Of a stretch of 64,000 bases of DNA, positions 24,871 through 37,774 are shown one piece after another. The translations under genes were made by a program, and so were the position numbers. Every line of letters begins with the position of its first letter. Position 1 is the stretch's first letter. The stretch comes from Haliotis asinina (lineage: Eukaryota > Mollusca > Gastropoda > Lepetellida > Haliotidae), in NCBI RefSeq assembly GCF_037392515.1, contig NC_090281.1:43066645-43130644 (forward strand). The letters are read 5' to 3'. A model generated the notes under the pieces. That model did not search any database and had not been told where the DNA came from. It saw nothing but the letters and a program-made list of their open reading frames with translations.

Positions 24871-27499
24871 AACAAACAACATGAGTTAGGTGAAGTAGTA
24901 ACAGCACTTTTAAGAGCATAGTGGCAGTGTTAGTGGCAGGTTTGTTCAGATATTAAGCAGTACACCGGTAAACGAGACTTACCACGGGCACATATGACTG
25001 TAGACACCCCCCTTGTCGGAACATTGCACACACTGAATTTAGATCCAGGTCACTACCTCATACACAAAGGGGGATTATATCACTGTGTTAATTTGACGTC
25101 ATGAGATTCGTACCAGTAAGCGTCGCCATATCGGCGTAAAGCGGCGTAAGTGCGGCGTAAAGCTAAACTCACTCACTCACTCATATTCGTAAGCCCTTTT
25201 TTCGCGGGACAGGTAAAATAACGGAATTCCGTATAGAGGTTCGACGTTCCAGCCTTTGGCTTCAGACCTTACCGACACGGTGAGAATAAGTCCAAAGTGA
25301 CAGCTGTAGATCCATGTCCCGGAGGTTGACTTGAGTGAACATGGCAGGAGAATTCCCTTCACTAACTCTGTACCTTATGCTAAGACACAGTAATAACCAA
25401 CACAACAGACACCTGTAAAGAAATAATTTCATTGGTTATTTCATCATTCTTCTGTTAAATTTATGACTTTGGATTTTTTAACATTCAAGTAATATCTACG
25501 TATGTTTGTCAGCAGACCTACTCATATACATAGGTTATATACTGAAAAGCAAAAGAAACGCAACTCTGGTTTATTGTCTAGTTTGTACATAGATGACATA
25601 AACATGAACGCTTATACTTTCATGAGATTTCATTATTTCGGTTATTTTGCTGTTCAGTATGTGTGCAAAAAGGTTATCACGCAATTATGTTTTGCATTGG
25701 TAAATATACTCTTAAAAAAGTATGGGATCTTCCTTTTTTTAATTTACGATTAAAATATTTAGGGCATTTATCGGAGTCAATCAATGTTCATATGATATTA
25801 CTGAATGTTTTTAGAATGCATCACCATTTGCACTTCCTTACAACCATAGTTATTTGGAGTGTAGTCGCTTTTGAAAGATGGCTGGTGTATGGCATGTAAT
25901 TTGCATGTATACGTTTGTGATTTTAAAACAAACCACTATGAACAAAACACTAACAAATGTGTGATGCAAGATAAGTGTCAAAATTAATATTGTAAGTGAT
26001 TCCTCGACCTCCTTGAAAAAACGTCAAAATCAAGAATGAGACCCCATGCACGTGTTTGTGGCTACTGCGTTGTACACGTGTATATCATACGTTGTGTTAA
26101 GGGGTGGTAACAGAGGGAAATGGTGGTGCGTTCATACGATGTCTGTCCTTGAAATATTTGTTAACGTTTACACTTCCTATCCAAATTGAAAGTTCATTAT
26201 CCCCTACTTTTTTAAAAGGATATCTAGAATTAGAAACAGGAATTGTTTTGTAGCGAGTCCTAGCGATCTGAATAAAAAATGTTGACTCCTAACCCAAGAT
26301 ATCCTCGATATCTGCAGGGTATGCTGTTCCGACAAGTCTCCACTATACCCTCTGCCCGATAAATGCATTACCTTCCTTGGCTGGCTTTTTATCCAATCAG
26401 GTATATACGCTGAAAAGTTGAGCGAAGCAATCACAACTCACTTTCGCTTTTGAAATTATCTCTACCCGATTAAGCTTGGCAACGCAAACTACGCAGAGGT
26501 TCTCTGAAAGCGGTAAAAGGAGTCCTTGCTTATATGTTTTTAAAGTTTCGGACCTATAAGTTTGTCTGTATGATTTCCCAAAAAATCCTTCTCAAACCTT
26601 CACAATTGCGACCGCTACCTTTGTTGACACTGGCAAGCTTGACCATAACGGCGGCCTAGCTGTTTGGCTACTGTGAGGTAATAAAATTCTCGGGCCGACC
26701 CGTAGATGCGTCCATGGTATAGTGGAGACTTATCGGAACGTATGCCTTGGAGATATCGAGGATGACTCCAAGATAATTTCAGTCGGAACAAATTCATTAT
26801 CATTATCATCTCTCACAAACCACGTACACTGGATGTGGTACGAGCTTATACGTGTTAATATAACACGTCCCAAGGCAGTGATTAGTCGGTAGGACAGTAA
26901 CACGAGACCATATAATTCCGGCTGAATCCCGTTATGCAGTGTCAGTTAGTCTGTATCTTGGCTGTAATCATTGTAATGGTGAAGCACGTAATGTGACGTA
27001 ACAATAGACCTCAATGACAGACAAACGGTGACGTCATGAGTGACTGTGAGAAGTCCCTACCCGACCTTTCTCATCCTCATATTTATCCGTGAATGGCCTC
27101 ACGGGGGTAACCTTTTCTGTTTAAGTATACACCACTGTGATACGTACCCGGCATATGATTACTTATGTTATCATCTAATTGAAACCAAGGAATATACTGT
27201 TTATCTTGTATGGATCTGTCGCAGCACTGATGAAAATGAAAAAGTGTGGTATTCAGGACATGTGACATACACACATATGTTTATAATAGGCCGACTCAGT
27301 AGTGATGATTTAGCGGCTCACCGCCAGGTAATTTACATAACATTTACATATCACGTGACAGGGCGTATGCGACTTGATTGTAACCAAACGTTAGTGTACC
27401 AAAAATATGAGTGATTGTGTGCCAGTGCGCTTTAGACCAACGATCAATCCCTGAATATATATAATTTTGTTGTTACTATTTTAGAGGTTTGTAAGCATT
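24871..27499. other. No gene seen; CRE octamers at 25094 and 27029
   Basis: Includes one SINE tail (25131-25184). The 124-codon frame at 27040-27414 is unremarkable in composition. The rest is AT-rich unique-looking DNA. Confidence 0.4.
25131..25184 (+). mobile_element. SINE 3' tail
   Basis: Two copies of GCGGCGTAA followed by AGCTAAACTCACTCACTCAC: the tail shared by families A and B. Confidence 0.75.
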
Positions 27500-27723
27500 T
27501 TGTTTGTTTTTAACGCCTCGCGCTGCGATATCCCTACTATATAACGGATGTTTGTAAATCGAGCCCTTGCATAATACTGTCATCAACATCATGAACACCG
27601 GTCTACGCAAACAGGAAACGATGACCTGTGTCAACCAAGTCGGCGAGCTTGACCATCAGATCTCGTTAGTTGCCTATGACTAAAAGAATGGGTTACTGAA
27701 GATCAGTTCTAACCCAGATCTGT
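27500..27723 (-). mobile_element. Family B repeat, reverse
   Basis: GTTTTTAACGCCTCGCGCTG, TCTACGCAAACAGGAAACGA, GTGTCAACCAAGTCGGCGAG, AGTTCTAACCCAGATCTG. Confidence 0.88.
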
Positions 27724-27727
27724 AAAT

Positions 27728-27826
27728 AACTGAGTCTGGACTAAGCAATCCATTGACTGACATCATGAATACTGATTCCCGCAAATGGGTTATATCGACA
27801 TTAGTCAACTACACGTATTGTACGCT
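27728..27826 (-). mobile_element. Family B repeat fragment, reverse, tandem to the previous copy
   Basis: TGAGTCTGGACTAAGCAATC, CATCATGAATACTGATTCCC. Confidence 0.7.
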
Positions 27827-27924
27827 TGTCACTTCTCACGACCAGCAAAGGCACCTTCCAAGCATGGACTGTTGTAGACTAGTGATCAGATCAGAATATG
27901 TGTATAATTTTCAAAGTAATATAT

Positions 27925-28080
27925 AAACCCGTTTATATTGAAAAGGAGCCCCAGTGAGACCAGGGAACCAGAGGAACCTACACTTACTTCTTTTAGGACT
28001 TTAGCATAGCAGGGAGGGCTAGGCATTAGGGAACAAAATACGGTTCAGGGACTGTGAGGCAGACTAGGGTTACTGAAGAC
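27925..28080 (-). mobile_element. Family C element, reverse
   Basis: AAAAGGAGCCCCAGTGAGAC, CTTACTTCTTTTAGGACTTT, AGCATAGCAGGGAGGGCTAG and CGGTTCAGGGACTGTGAGGC. A 38-base family B relic follows. Confidence 0.75.
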
Positions 28081-29065
28081 CAAGTTTAATCCAGATCTTC
28101 GCCAGTACGTTTTAAAGTGATATTTGTTTGGAAGCGACAGGTACTGTATGTTTTGTTATGTGTCAGCGAGATAGTATGGAGTACAACTCACTGACTCACT
28201 CGTTGTTGTAGCACCTTCTCTACGTATACTTCAACTTTCAGTCTGGATAGGAGGTGTAACGTTAACAAACTTTCACTGACAGACGTCTTATGAACGTGGC
28301 ATCATTTCTATCTATCACAACCCCTGAACTCAACACAGAACATGCATGGGGTTCCAATATCGATTTCGACGGGTTTCAATAAAAACGATAAATCACGGTT
28401 GACCACTAACTTGACAATCACCTTGCATCATACAGTTTTTAGTGTTTGGTACTAGTCAGCAAGGACACATTAACTTTCAGCATTTCAGCATGTCAGGCCA
28501 GGATAGATAATTGTGGGTGACAACTTCTTTATGTAATTCATGGATATCAATGTCTGCACATAAGTTATGGATAAGTCTTTATTGTGTAATTTATGAATAT
28601 ATGCTTCCTAACAATACTGTAAAATGGCGTTTAGTTATAAACCCTGGCAAAATATATAAGCTGGTGAAGTACACACAGGTCTCTGACATACGTTCATTAT
28701 GAGGTGACAATCGGTTGCGCAGATTCAGAATGCGCAGGTGATGGCCATCTTGAGGGTAGTCACGCTCCGTCTTCCAGGTCTGGGACTGTCAGATCCTGGC
28801 CCTCTGCCTGATTTGTCTGAGACATCTGATGATGCTCTGCGCTGCACAGTTCCACGTTCTATACAATAGCAGAGGTTGGTAACACAGACAGGTATAGAGT
28901 ATAAACAGCTCAATTTCGCCTCACCCCGCATCTGTTGTATAAAACCACAAAATTACTTCTCATGTACCACTTTCTTGACAACGACATTAGAATCTAAGTG
29001 GAAGGCTCTGCAAACAAGGAAAGCCTCAAGAAACCTTTTACATTTTTAACGAGATTTCAGGCTGA

Positions 29066-29208
29066 AGGCAGCTTAGTGGTTAAAGCGCATGCTTGTCACG
29101 CGTAAGACAGGAGACACGATGTGTAAAGCCCATTTCTGGTGTCTCCCGCCGTCATATTGCTGGAATAATGCGAAATGCGGCGTAAAACTACACTCTCTCG
29201 CTCACTTA
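29066..29208 (+). mobile_element. Family A SINE
   Basis: CTTAGTGGTTAAAGCGC head with the B box region lost, then AAAGCCCATTTCTGGTGTCT and ATGCGGCGTAAAACTACACT. Confidence 0.88.
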
Positions 29209-29718
29209 CTTTGATGTATTTGTCTGTTATATAATTTTAAATTCAGAACCAAGATGTTAATTTAATTAGTCACAGTCCAATGAAAATCTTTTTTTCGAGA
29301 CAGAAACCAACCCACGGGCACTTCAAGAGATGGAAGATCTGTATCCGTGTCATGTACATTGCAAAAAGACTGCAGAATGACAATGACATATCTCTCGATC
29401 TTTGATTTTTAAGATCTGTATTTGCTTTGTTCACATGATATATATCGCAGGTCAATGTGAAATGAAAAACATTATCTAACGCATGTCAACAGCTCGTTAG
29501 AAATAGACAAATTCGTAAACATGTGACACATAACTGTAGTTGTTTGTCGTCAATAAGGTGACTATGATGTAAACGGAAACACGTGGTGACAAACAACCAG
29601 AATTCAAAACAACGTGAATGAGCGTCTCGTGTTTCAGTTGACATTATAAGAATCTTTGGCCTTTGTGATAACCGAGTTGTTGACATTCCTGTCACGCCTG
29701 TGTAACGAAACAGCGAGT

Positions 29719-29852
29719 GACTGAGTGAGTGTGGTTTTACGCCACTTTTGGCAATATTCCAGGAAGACCACGGTGGCCAGAACCAGAAATGGGCTTTACA
29801 CATTGTATCCATGTGGGGACGAGCGAATGCCATAACCACTGGGCTACCCCAA
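29719..29852 (-). mobile_element. Family A SINE, reverse orientation
   Basis: GAGTGAGTGTGGTTTTACGCC tail, GGGCTTTACACATTGTATCC, then ACCACTGGGCTACCCCAAC (head). The anticodon-to-B-box part is partly deleted. Confidence 0.88.
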
Positions 29853-31644
29853 CGACCAACAAACCATTGACGACACAGATGTCACCAGACCTGTAAGATA
29901 GTCTTCTGACTTCAGGATGAAGAATCAGGTTCTATTCCCCAAGAACGATAAATTATTGAATACGATGGTTAAATTAGTGATTATGAGCATTTGTGAAATG
30001 TATTAAACGTTTGCATTTTGTATACGGACACCATTCCTTCAAAGCTAATCATTATAGCGTGTCGGGAAGGCGGACTAAGCAGCTCATAATGTAAATTCTG
30101 CATCTTGTGGCTGTCCAGACTCATCATTGTTTGTCATAGATAGAAACAAGGCGATACTTCCCGGCTAACACTCTAACTTGCGATATGCGAGACGGGACCC
30201 AGTCTGAGGTGACAAACCATTCGCAACTACTCGCCCCTTTCCGTAACCTACAAGAAGACTCGTACCTGGACAGTACGCCATTATTGCCGTAGAATCGTGG
30301 CAAACCAATCAAATCGCGCATAGTATAATGTGAATAAGATGAAATACATGTAGATTCTGTGCAATTATCGATTTTGATGATTATTTCCGTGGTTATAAAT
30401 TTATTTTGTTACTAATATTTGTTAACGACACAAGAAACATACGGAACGTGATTTTCGTATTATAAAATACATTTCTAGGAGTACCCATGTTTGGAATTTT
30501 AGAGTTATCTCTCCTTGGAAATAGTCCTAGACTATTTTCATCGTTGTGACCGTTTGCGCTTAGACAAAGCCCAGTCGGGAACATGGTCACGAGAAGGGTA
30601 CGAGTCGCCATCCGGCTTGCCGGAACGACACGAGTTGCTACGAATGGTGACAAAGGTATACAGCGCGATCACCTAGTATGACTTTACTAGACTGGACCAA
30701 GTGTACGTTGTCATCGGAAGTACTGAGGTCTCGCGAAGTGCCCCGATCTACTTATGGGCCCTATCACTGAAGAATTTCAAAACTGACATACGGTGAATAA
30801 GACAACAGAAGGATCACAGACATGCGTCAGCACCTTCATGTTTTTGCTTGACACTGAACGTGAAGACATGTCCATTCTTCTTTTGGCCCAATGCAATGCA
30901 AACAGACACATGATACTGGATCCAAAGACAATAAACGTGTATACAGTGTACACGTCTTTGTTGCATCCAGCAAGTATACCACCGAGTCCCTGTCTTAAGG
31001 ATTAACCATAATCCCAAATACAATGAAGGATATACTTTTTTCTGAGACAATCTGTGGATTTTCAGAAACACGAATTATCTCCCTGATTTTCATACCTATA
31101 ACCGTTTGTAACCTCAGAAATGAAATCAGAGGAGTTCTGTCAGTTTCGTTCATCATGATGTCACGTGACCAATTCAGGGAGGAACGTCATTCCTTAAACC
31201 ACGAGGTTTTGTTACAAAACGTGATGACTATATATAGAGTGGCATATCTTTCTTTACAGGCGTGCGACATGTTGTAAATAATGAAAGTATATTTCACCTG
31301 AATTTTACTGTGGTCACAATATAAGCGATGCTAGAACTCGTTGTAAACTCCTAGTATTTGAAGACATCTAAATCGGTTTCTGCAATTTCTGCTTGGATTC
31401 GCAATGTCGAAACAAGGTACTTTGGTCAATTTGCAGTCAGTTTCAGTTCCTTGTACTGACTGACTTCTATTCAGCCGAACAATTAACAAGCATGTTTATG
31501 AATGAATTAATGAATTTAACTTTATTTCCTCCACTGGCCAAATTCAGTGTATGTCCCCAGGCTTCTCAAAATGAAGAAACTCGTTGTTTGCGGTTTTCAC
31601 CATATGTGGTACACAATATATATATATATATGGACAATATCTAT

Positions 31645-31805
31645 GGACAATATCTATGATAGACACTAAAGAAGTTGAGTTGATGGAGAATGATTAAAAT
31701 CTTTATGGCTATTCAACTTCTCTTATTCAGTGAAAGTCGACGTTTCGACATAGATTCTTGCTGAATCTATGTTTCACTGCACAAAAGAAGTTGGATATCA
31801 ATAAA
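31645..31805 (+). mobile_element. Family D-like element with GACGTTTCGA core and hairpins
   Basis: AGAAGTTGAGTTGATGGAGA and TTCAACTTCT pair, and CATAGATTC / GAATCTATG form a perfect hairpin around TTGCT straight after CGACGTTTCGA. The core layout (ACGTTTCG then hairpin) is shared with the other family D copies. Confidence 0.5.
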
Positions 31806-32437
31806 AATGGTCATCATTCTTCTATATCTGGCCAAACTCTAAAAATAATATATCTGTAACTGTTGATGTGTTATTCCATTTAATAATAATTTTGTTATTT
31901 TCTGTATATCAATATTCAATATCTGACTTAGTTTCTTTTTTCGGGGCCCATAAAAACTCTGTGCACGTTTTGAGAGAATTGAATATATGATTAAGTGCCT
32001 TTAACGAATCGGAAATATATTCTCTTGAACACACACCGATGTTTGGAAAGCACTTAGGTCTAGAATAGAGACTGTTGTCTAAGTTTGGAATCGTGGTGCT
32101 ATATTTAGCACAGGAATTGGCTCGAATGTCGAAATAAACGACAGCCACGGAAGGCGGTTGCGACGACATGACGCCCACTCAGAATCGATATGATTGACAG
32201 TGCGCGGAGGTCAGGCGGGACAACGCAAGGTATCTTTTATTTCATTTACTGGTGATGTTCAGTGGTACCTATCAGCAAGAATCACGAATACTTGATAATA
32301 TATTTGTTCAATTCATTAAAGATAATTCACGATGTCCGGTAACGAAAGTCATGATAAACGTCCATGCTGTTGTCCGTGACCATGAAGCGGAGTGTAGAAT
32401 GTTACCAGTGGTAACTGGCGTTGGAGTAGAAGGACTT

Positions 32438-32476
32438 AGCAATAGTCCAGCGATATCACGGCTGGGGGACAGCAAA
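32438..32476 (-). mobile_element. Family A SINE fragment
   Basis: TTAGCAATAGTCCAGCGATA and TCACGGCTGGGGGAC only. Confidence 0.5.
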
Positions 32477-33626
32477 CACAGAGTTATGTATTGTACCCTT
32501 GTGTTAGACACGGGTCCTCGGAGTGACGAACGAACAGACGAACACAGAATGATATCAGTGCCAACCTATGAGGTGCATAGGATGTTGTCAATGTTAACTT
32601 GCAGAAGGTACATGGGATGTGTAAAATGGTATCCTGCATGGGTGCACTGGATGTTGTCAACGTAAACGTCTGGGGCGTAAAGTATGTTGTCATGACTCAA
32701 TAAAAATGTTTCCCGGGCATCGGCGCGTCAATTTTATTTGTGCGCGTAACACTTTTTCATTACCATTTTGAAAATATAGTTTTGACTTGGCCGCCTCCCA
32801 ATCATGGATTTGTCCACTATAAGAATGAGTGTCTATAAGAGTGAGTGTCTGTAAGAACGAGTGTGACTGAATCTTCAACTCATTAACACATGCTAAACTT
32901 CCCAAACTGTATTTCTGAGAGAGAAAAAATGTGTTCCTCTCTCATTGCTTATTTGGCCCTCGTCCCTTTTGAAAAAAATGTGCCCGAGAAACATTTAATT
33001 TTTTTATGCAGCTCAGTTGATACACGTGGGTATGTTCACCGGGGCTTGTAACGCTAAACACTGCCATGAAGCGAGGCATGTACTGGCACTGACGGGGTCT
33101 TAATAATTAGCACCATGTAAAAGGAAAGGGATGTAACGAGGTCAACAGACCAAGATCATTTCAGGGCAAATTCAACAATGATCACTGTATCTATCCTGTT
33201 AAAAGTATGCACGCATTTCAAGCCAGGAAATTTACCTACAAAATGAGATATAGAGCACAAAAATCGAAGCAGTACTTCGGTAGCTTGTGTAGCGTCAACT
33301 CGCCTATTTTCTTGTGTGTTTACAAATGACAAAATGACGAGCACCAAAACAGGTTGCATACATTTCAAAATGCTCAATGGATTATTTGCATGTGGGCCTG
33401 GTGCCTTAATTAATACTGAAATAGAATTATCTGATCGGATCAAAAGAAATTGTTGCATAGTATCACATAGTCTTGACGCACCGTGTACAAAATACCAAGT
33501 TACGGACTGACAGGGTTTGAGTTCTTGGACAGTTTGAGAAAACTATGATACGAGATATTGCCAAGTGAAATAGATGAACTAAACTAAATAAAACAGGACG
33601 GTCAGACCAGGTCATCATACAGACCA

Positions 33627-33810
33627 GGGTCTCCTTTCACGAAGCAACCTCTACTAAGGGTAACCTTAACTCCCAGTTAAGTGCTTAGTGCTGGACCTCC
33701 TTTCACAAACCACTAAAATGAGTCACTGCGTTAAAGAATGGGAGTTAAGGTTGACCTTAGTAAAAGGTTAAGGTTAACCTTAGTAAAGGTTGCTTCGTGA
33801 AAGGAGGCCC
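33627..33810. mobile_element. 184-bp fold-back MITE
   Basis: The terminal inverted repeats GGGYCTCCTTTCACGAAGCA extend inward as ACCT and further imperfect pairing (CTTAACTCCCA / GGGAGTTAAG). Twenty bases (CTCCTTTCACGAAGCAACCT and its complement) pair perfectly. The inside repeats GGTTAACCTTAGTAAA motifs. There is no coding capacity and no clear target duplication. The design matches non-autonomous DNA transposons common in molluscs; the superfamily is not assigned. Confidence 0.85.
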
Positions 33811-34575
33811 AGGTCCATGGTTCTTGTGCAACGACATTATGAAGACTTTGTTATTACAAAACGTGCAATGTGGACAGTGTGGATTAATACCACCCCAAAA
33901 ATACTTGTTAAAACCGTCAGTAGATTACTAATCATATCACTTGATGATTCTTCGAAATAACTCCGGTCTGTTCAGCTTTGCCCTCATGACTGGCGAATTC
34001 TCCTCCACGAGCACTCAAAGGAGATACAAGTTTAAATTGACTATTTGCGTCCTCATGTGACGTCACAAAATCACGTGTGTCATAATGTGAAAATATTTGG
34101 AAAATATAATGGAAATACAGCAGATCAAATATACACCAGTATTTCTCATCTTCATATGAAACAATAATTTCATATCATCAAATTATCATATCAAGGACAG
34201 GCTTATTTTCTGCACAGTTCTAAGCCCACTCAGGAAATGTTTTGCTGTCAATTTATAACCAGTTTACAAAAACACCTCCTTGAGACAAAGGTAGTCCGAA
34301 CCTGGCAATGTGAAAAAGGCATTGTCTTCAACCACTGGTCTCATCCAGTGACGAGAAGGAGATCGGCCAAGGGAGCTAACCGTGAGTGGTATGTATTGCT
34401 GGGAATAATTGCGTGTAATGAACATGGGATCTCGCTTGTCAAACCACGCACTGCATCTAAGAGATTCTCAGTCTCTCCACTCGTGGGTTGTTCATCGTTG
34501 GTTGATATTTCCAGCACTAGATCAATACGAGACGAAAAAAAAGTGCCACACTGATTGAGTCCGGTGAATGCCTGA

Positions 34576-34609
34576 TGACGTCAACACCTCCATCTTGACG
34601 TCACGTGAC
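34576..34609. promoter_or_regulatory. Dense CRE, CRE and E-box cluster
   Basis: TGACGTCA at 34576-34583 and 34596-34603, the second overlapping GTCACGTGAC (34600-34609). A TATAAT-like sequence lies at about 34624. The clustering resembles the promoter of the IER gene, but no recognisable coding frame lies near on either strand, so it may be a promoter or enhancer of a gene outside view, or chance. Confidence 0.35.
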
Positions 34610-35544
34610 CGAGTGGGGACCCGTTATAATTGACAGTTTTTGCCCTTGCAGTGTTTGAACAAACCCATCATTGATTTCGCAATTGACCAGAGTGAAAGGT
34701 TCGACAGATACGTTCTGTTGACGGTATGGTGTTAAGGGTGAACGGTCTTAGCTAGAAACAGAATGAAATCGATATGTCGTAGGAATACTTGCTTGGAGTA
34801 GACGCCTCATGATTTTAAATTAGATGGGTGTAATTTTTTTCTTCTTTAATTGTTACAAAAAAAAATCAAGTTTTATATTTGTCATATCGTTTCATAGCTG
34901 TGTAAACCACCTTTCATCACTTTAAAAAAGCAGTTTGGAAATTAAAAATTAAACAACATTAAAACTGTTTCGGCTGAATTTGTTCGGTTGATCGAAAGAC
35001 AGAGTAGACATGCGGAAAATGTTCCTTTTAAAAATAGTCCTTCGGAGAAACCAATCCTTAATTATTCAAATGATCGAGAAAGTTTAGTTTTCAGTTCTTA
35101 GAGTAGATGTATGTGGGGGTTTTTTAAAGAAAAAATGCTGAAGCCCAAACGGTGTACTCTTCTTCTTGGAGAGACTTAGCTCACGCAGAGGAGCTCAACA
35201 GAAAGTGTTTGAGGAAAGTGGACTTATTCTATTTCAACCGCGAGTGTATTTGTCAACAGAACCCAGTGTTTCTGATAGCCTGCTTTAGGCGTGCAAAGCC
35301 TCCTAAATCTAAATACATCTGCCCTTGGCCTTGGCCAGTAGAATGATCCAGTAGGTCAACACCGCTGTAGACGTTGCCCAGTCACTTTACATCGTTGTAA
35401 TAGATCGTTAAATGCCCCTTGGGCGAAGCAGCTCATAGAACAAAACAAACAAATAGGGGTGATTGATGTGGAGTGTTTGTGACCTCTTTCCGAAGCTTAA
35501 ACACAGACTTCTGGGTAGCTCCATAAACTGACACCACATCTTGT

Positions 35545-35720
35545 ATCCTAGTCTCACTCTCCCTGAACCACATCATTTTCCCTACTGCCTAGCCCTCAAT
35601 GCTAAAACCCTAAAAGTACCAAGTCTTGACTTCCCCGGATTCTGCATGTCCGGTCTCCCTGGTGCCCCTTTTCAATTTAAATGGGCTCACCTGTTATTCC
35701 AAATTGTAGAAATGTAGAAA
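35545..35720 (+). mobile_element. Family C element, forward
   Basis: CTAGTCTCACTCTCCCTGAA, CACATCATTTTCCCTACTGC, CTAGCCCTCAATGCTAAAAC, CCCCTTTTCAATTTAAATGG. Confidence 0.75.
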
Positions 35721-37444
35721 AGCGCCCCCTAGAAGAAGTACCAGTCGCTGTCTGGGCAGTGAAGAATCCTTCGATCACCATGAGAACAACCAGACTGAGT
35801 GACCTCTTTACTGTATCTATTGTCTTAATCTGTCAGTGATGATGTTGATGTCGTCTTTGAAGGGCATTTAGAAGTTGAATGCATAAAAGCAAGATTTTAC
35901 GGATGCTAATATCCTTATTATGATGAAGGTTGAAAAGGTAGGTCTTACTGCTGAATCGAAGGTTAAAGATGCGAAACGTTGGGGAAAGTTTACGTGTGAA
36001 TGAGGTCGGTTATGTAGAAGTCGGTCACATTGATATTAACAACTTGTACTCTCTCAAACACCTGAACATGAAAACTGGAAAAAGTGATTTTGTATACGAC
36101 AGGTTATTAGTACATCTCTACTTAAACTACCAAAGAAAAAAGCGCAGATGCTTTTTAAAAGGAAAGTGACCATGCTATGATCGTTGGTTAACATATAAGC
36201 CTCTCTCTTGGCTCTGGGACATAAACTAAGCAGAATTTCTAATCAAGCCTAGAATTGTTTGACATGGCTAGATTGCCTCAGCTCTGGGGAATTAAGGATT
36301 GTTTGGGCTCAGTTTATATTTTTTGGTAGATAAATATTTTTGTCCATATTTGAATTACATGTGTTTTTCTCTGGGCTGAAATGTCATTGTAATATGAATG
36401 TTATGACAATATATATACACTATGATGCTGACAACTGGCATTTAACAGTTCTGCCTTTCCATTTACTAGCAAATCATGAGCTCAGTTATACTGTGCTAAA
36501 TAGTTTACATGTACAATATCACGTATTGATGTGTTGATAATCTTACAATGAATGTTAATCGAACGTTAATATGTATTTTATTTTGTGTGTGGAGCGGAAT
36601 GTACACATATCGTCATATCATTTAACATACACTTATGCTGTACGACCTTCACCTTGCTTCCTTTCAGGACTGTTCACGTGATTGAAACCACCGCGCATTA
36701 ACAGAGGCAAGATGTTACTGAATGGCATTGATCGGACACGTCAATCATGGGAGTGAAATATGTATCACTACAAGGTGATTGCTTAGCCCCACGGCTGTTA
36801 AGATCAGAGACGATGGAACCTGGTTTGGGAGATAATTGGTATTTATACCTTCTAGATTATATCATACATGATCAGGGACATGTAGCAGTGATTTGGAGTA
36901 ACAGTTTTAAATAACAATATATAAATACATGTATCTTAATAACAAAAACACAAGTTGCTTGTCAGGTTGATCAATTAACCAAATTTTCTTCCTCAAAGCT
37001 TCGCCACACTAGGAATAACTGGCATAGAAATTTCGCAACAATTTCCCTTTAAACTCTGTAGTAAATTCAACCTTCAATGCTGAGCTCTTGTGTTCGGTGA
37101 CAGCAACACAAACTGCCTTCAACTAAACAAACATCCGGAGTACAAACAAGCCAAACTCCGCTGACAAACATTTAGCTTTGGCGAACTATTGGACATCCGC
37201 CGACCTCTGTGTTTCAAACGGCGACTGCTTACCCTGCAGTGTTGACGGGTTGCCTGTCTGTTTCACACTAAACCCACACAATTCTGCTAATCCCTGCTGA
37301 CCTTGATACTACTTCCAGCTTGACCTGTCAATGGCCGCATCATATTTCCAGGTCAGAATAAAACATTCCTTAAAACTCTATTAATTTTATATAGTCTCAG
37401 TTAAGGTTTGTGACAATGTTAATGTACCATTAAGACATGTCGAG

Positions 37445-37665
37445 TTTTCTCTGTCGCAACAACGATCCCATTAGTCTCACAGTCCATGAACCAACCACCC
37501 AGCCCTCCCAGCAATGGTAAAGCTATAAATAAAGCAAGTTAGATTTACCCAGGTTCGTGATCTCTGGTTTCCCTGGGTCTCCTTTTCTATTTAAATGGGT
37601 TTACTTGTTACAATCAAGATTACATATATTCAGAGATTATGTGTTAGTCTAGGACACTCCCTCTC
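37445..37665 (+). mobile_element. Family C element, forward
   Basis: TTAGTCTCACAGTCCATGAA, CAGCCCTCCCAGCAATGGTA, GGTTTCCCTGGGTCTCCTTT, TCTATTTAAATGGGTTTACT, ending ATGTGTTAGTCTAG. Confidence 0.75.
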
Positions 37666-37736
37666 TCGCTTGAACCAAAATCTAAATAATGATGTGTTTG
37701 GAACCAAATTTACATCGCATTTGGAATCGGGATGTC

Positions 37737-37774
37737 TTCAATAAATGAATAATGCCTTCAATAAATGAATACGC
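37737..37774 (+). repeat. 20-bp tandem duplication
   Basis: CTTCAATAAATGAATA is repeated with a 4-base linker. Confidence 0.85.

Larger units (their letters stand above)
28081..33626. other. Long gene-poor stretch with SINEs and one family D element
   Basis: Two family A copies (29066 and 29719), a fragment at 32438 and the family D-like element at 31645. A GTCACGTGAC 10-mer at 31160-31169. Loose TGCATGGGTGCACTGGATGT / GGATGTTGTCAA repeats near 32570-32700. No supported gene. Confidence 0.4.

Noticed and set aside
27040..27414. 124-codon plus-strand ORF
   Set aside because: No recognisable motif, no splice-site or promoter support. Length is within what chance gives in 64 kb on two strands.
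32252..32665. 137-codon plus-strand ORF
   Set aside because: Contains a SINE fragment (32438-32476) and loose repeats in its second half.
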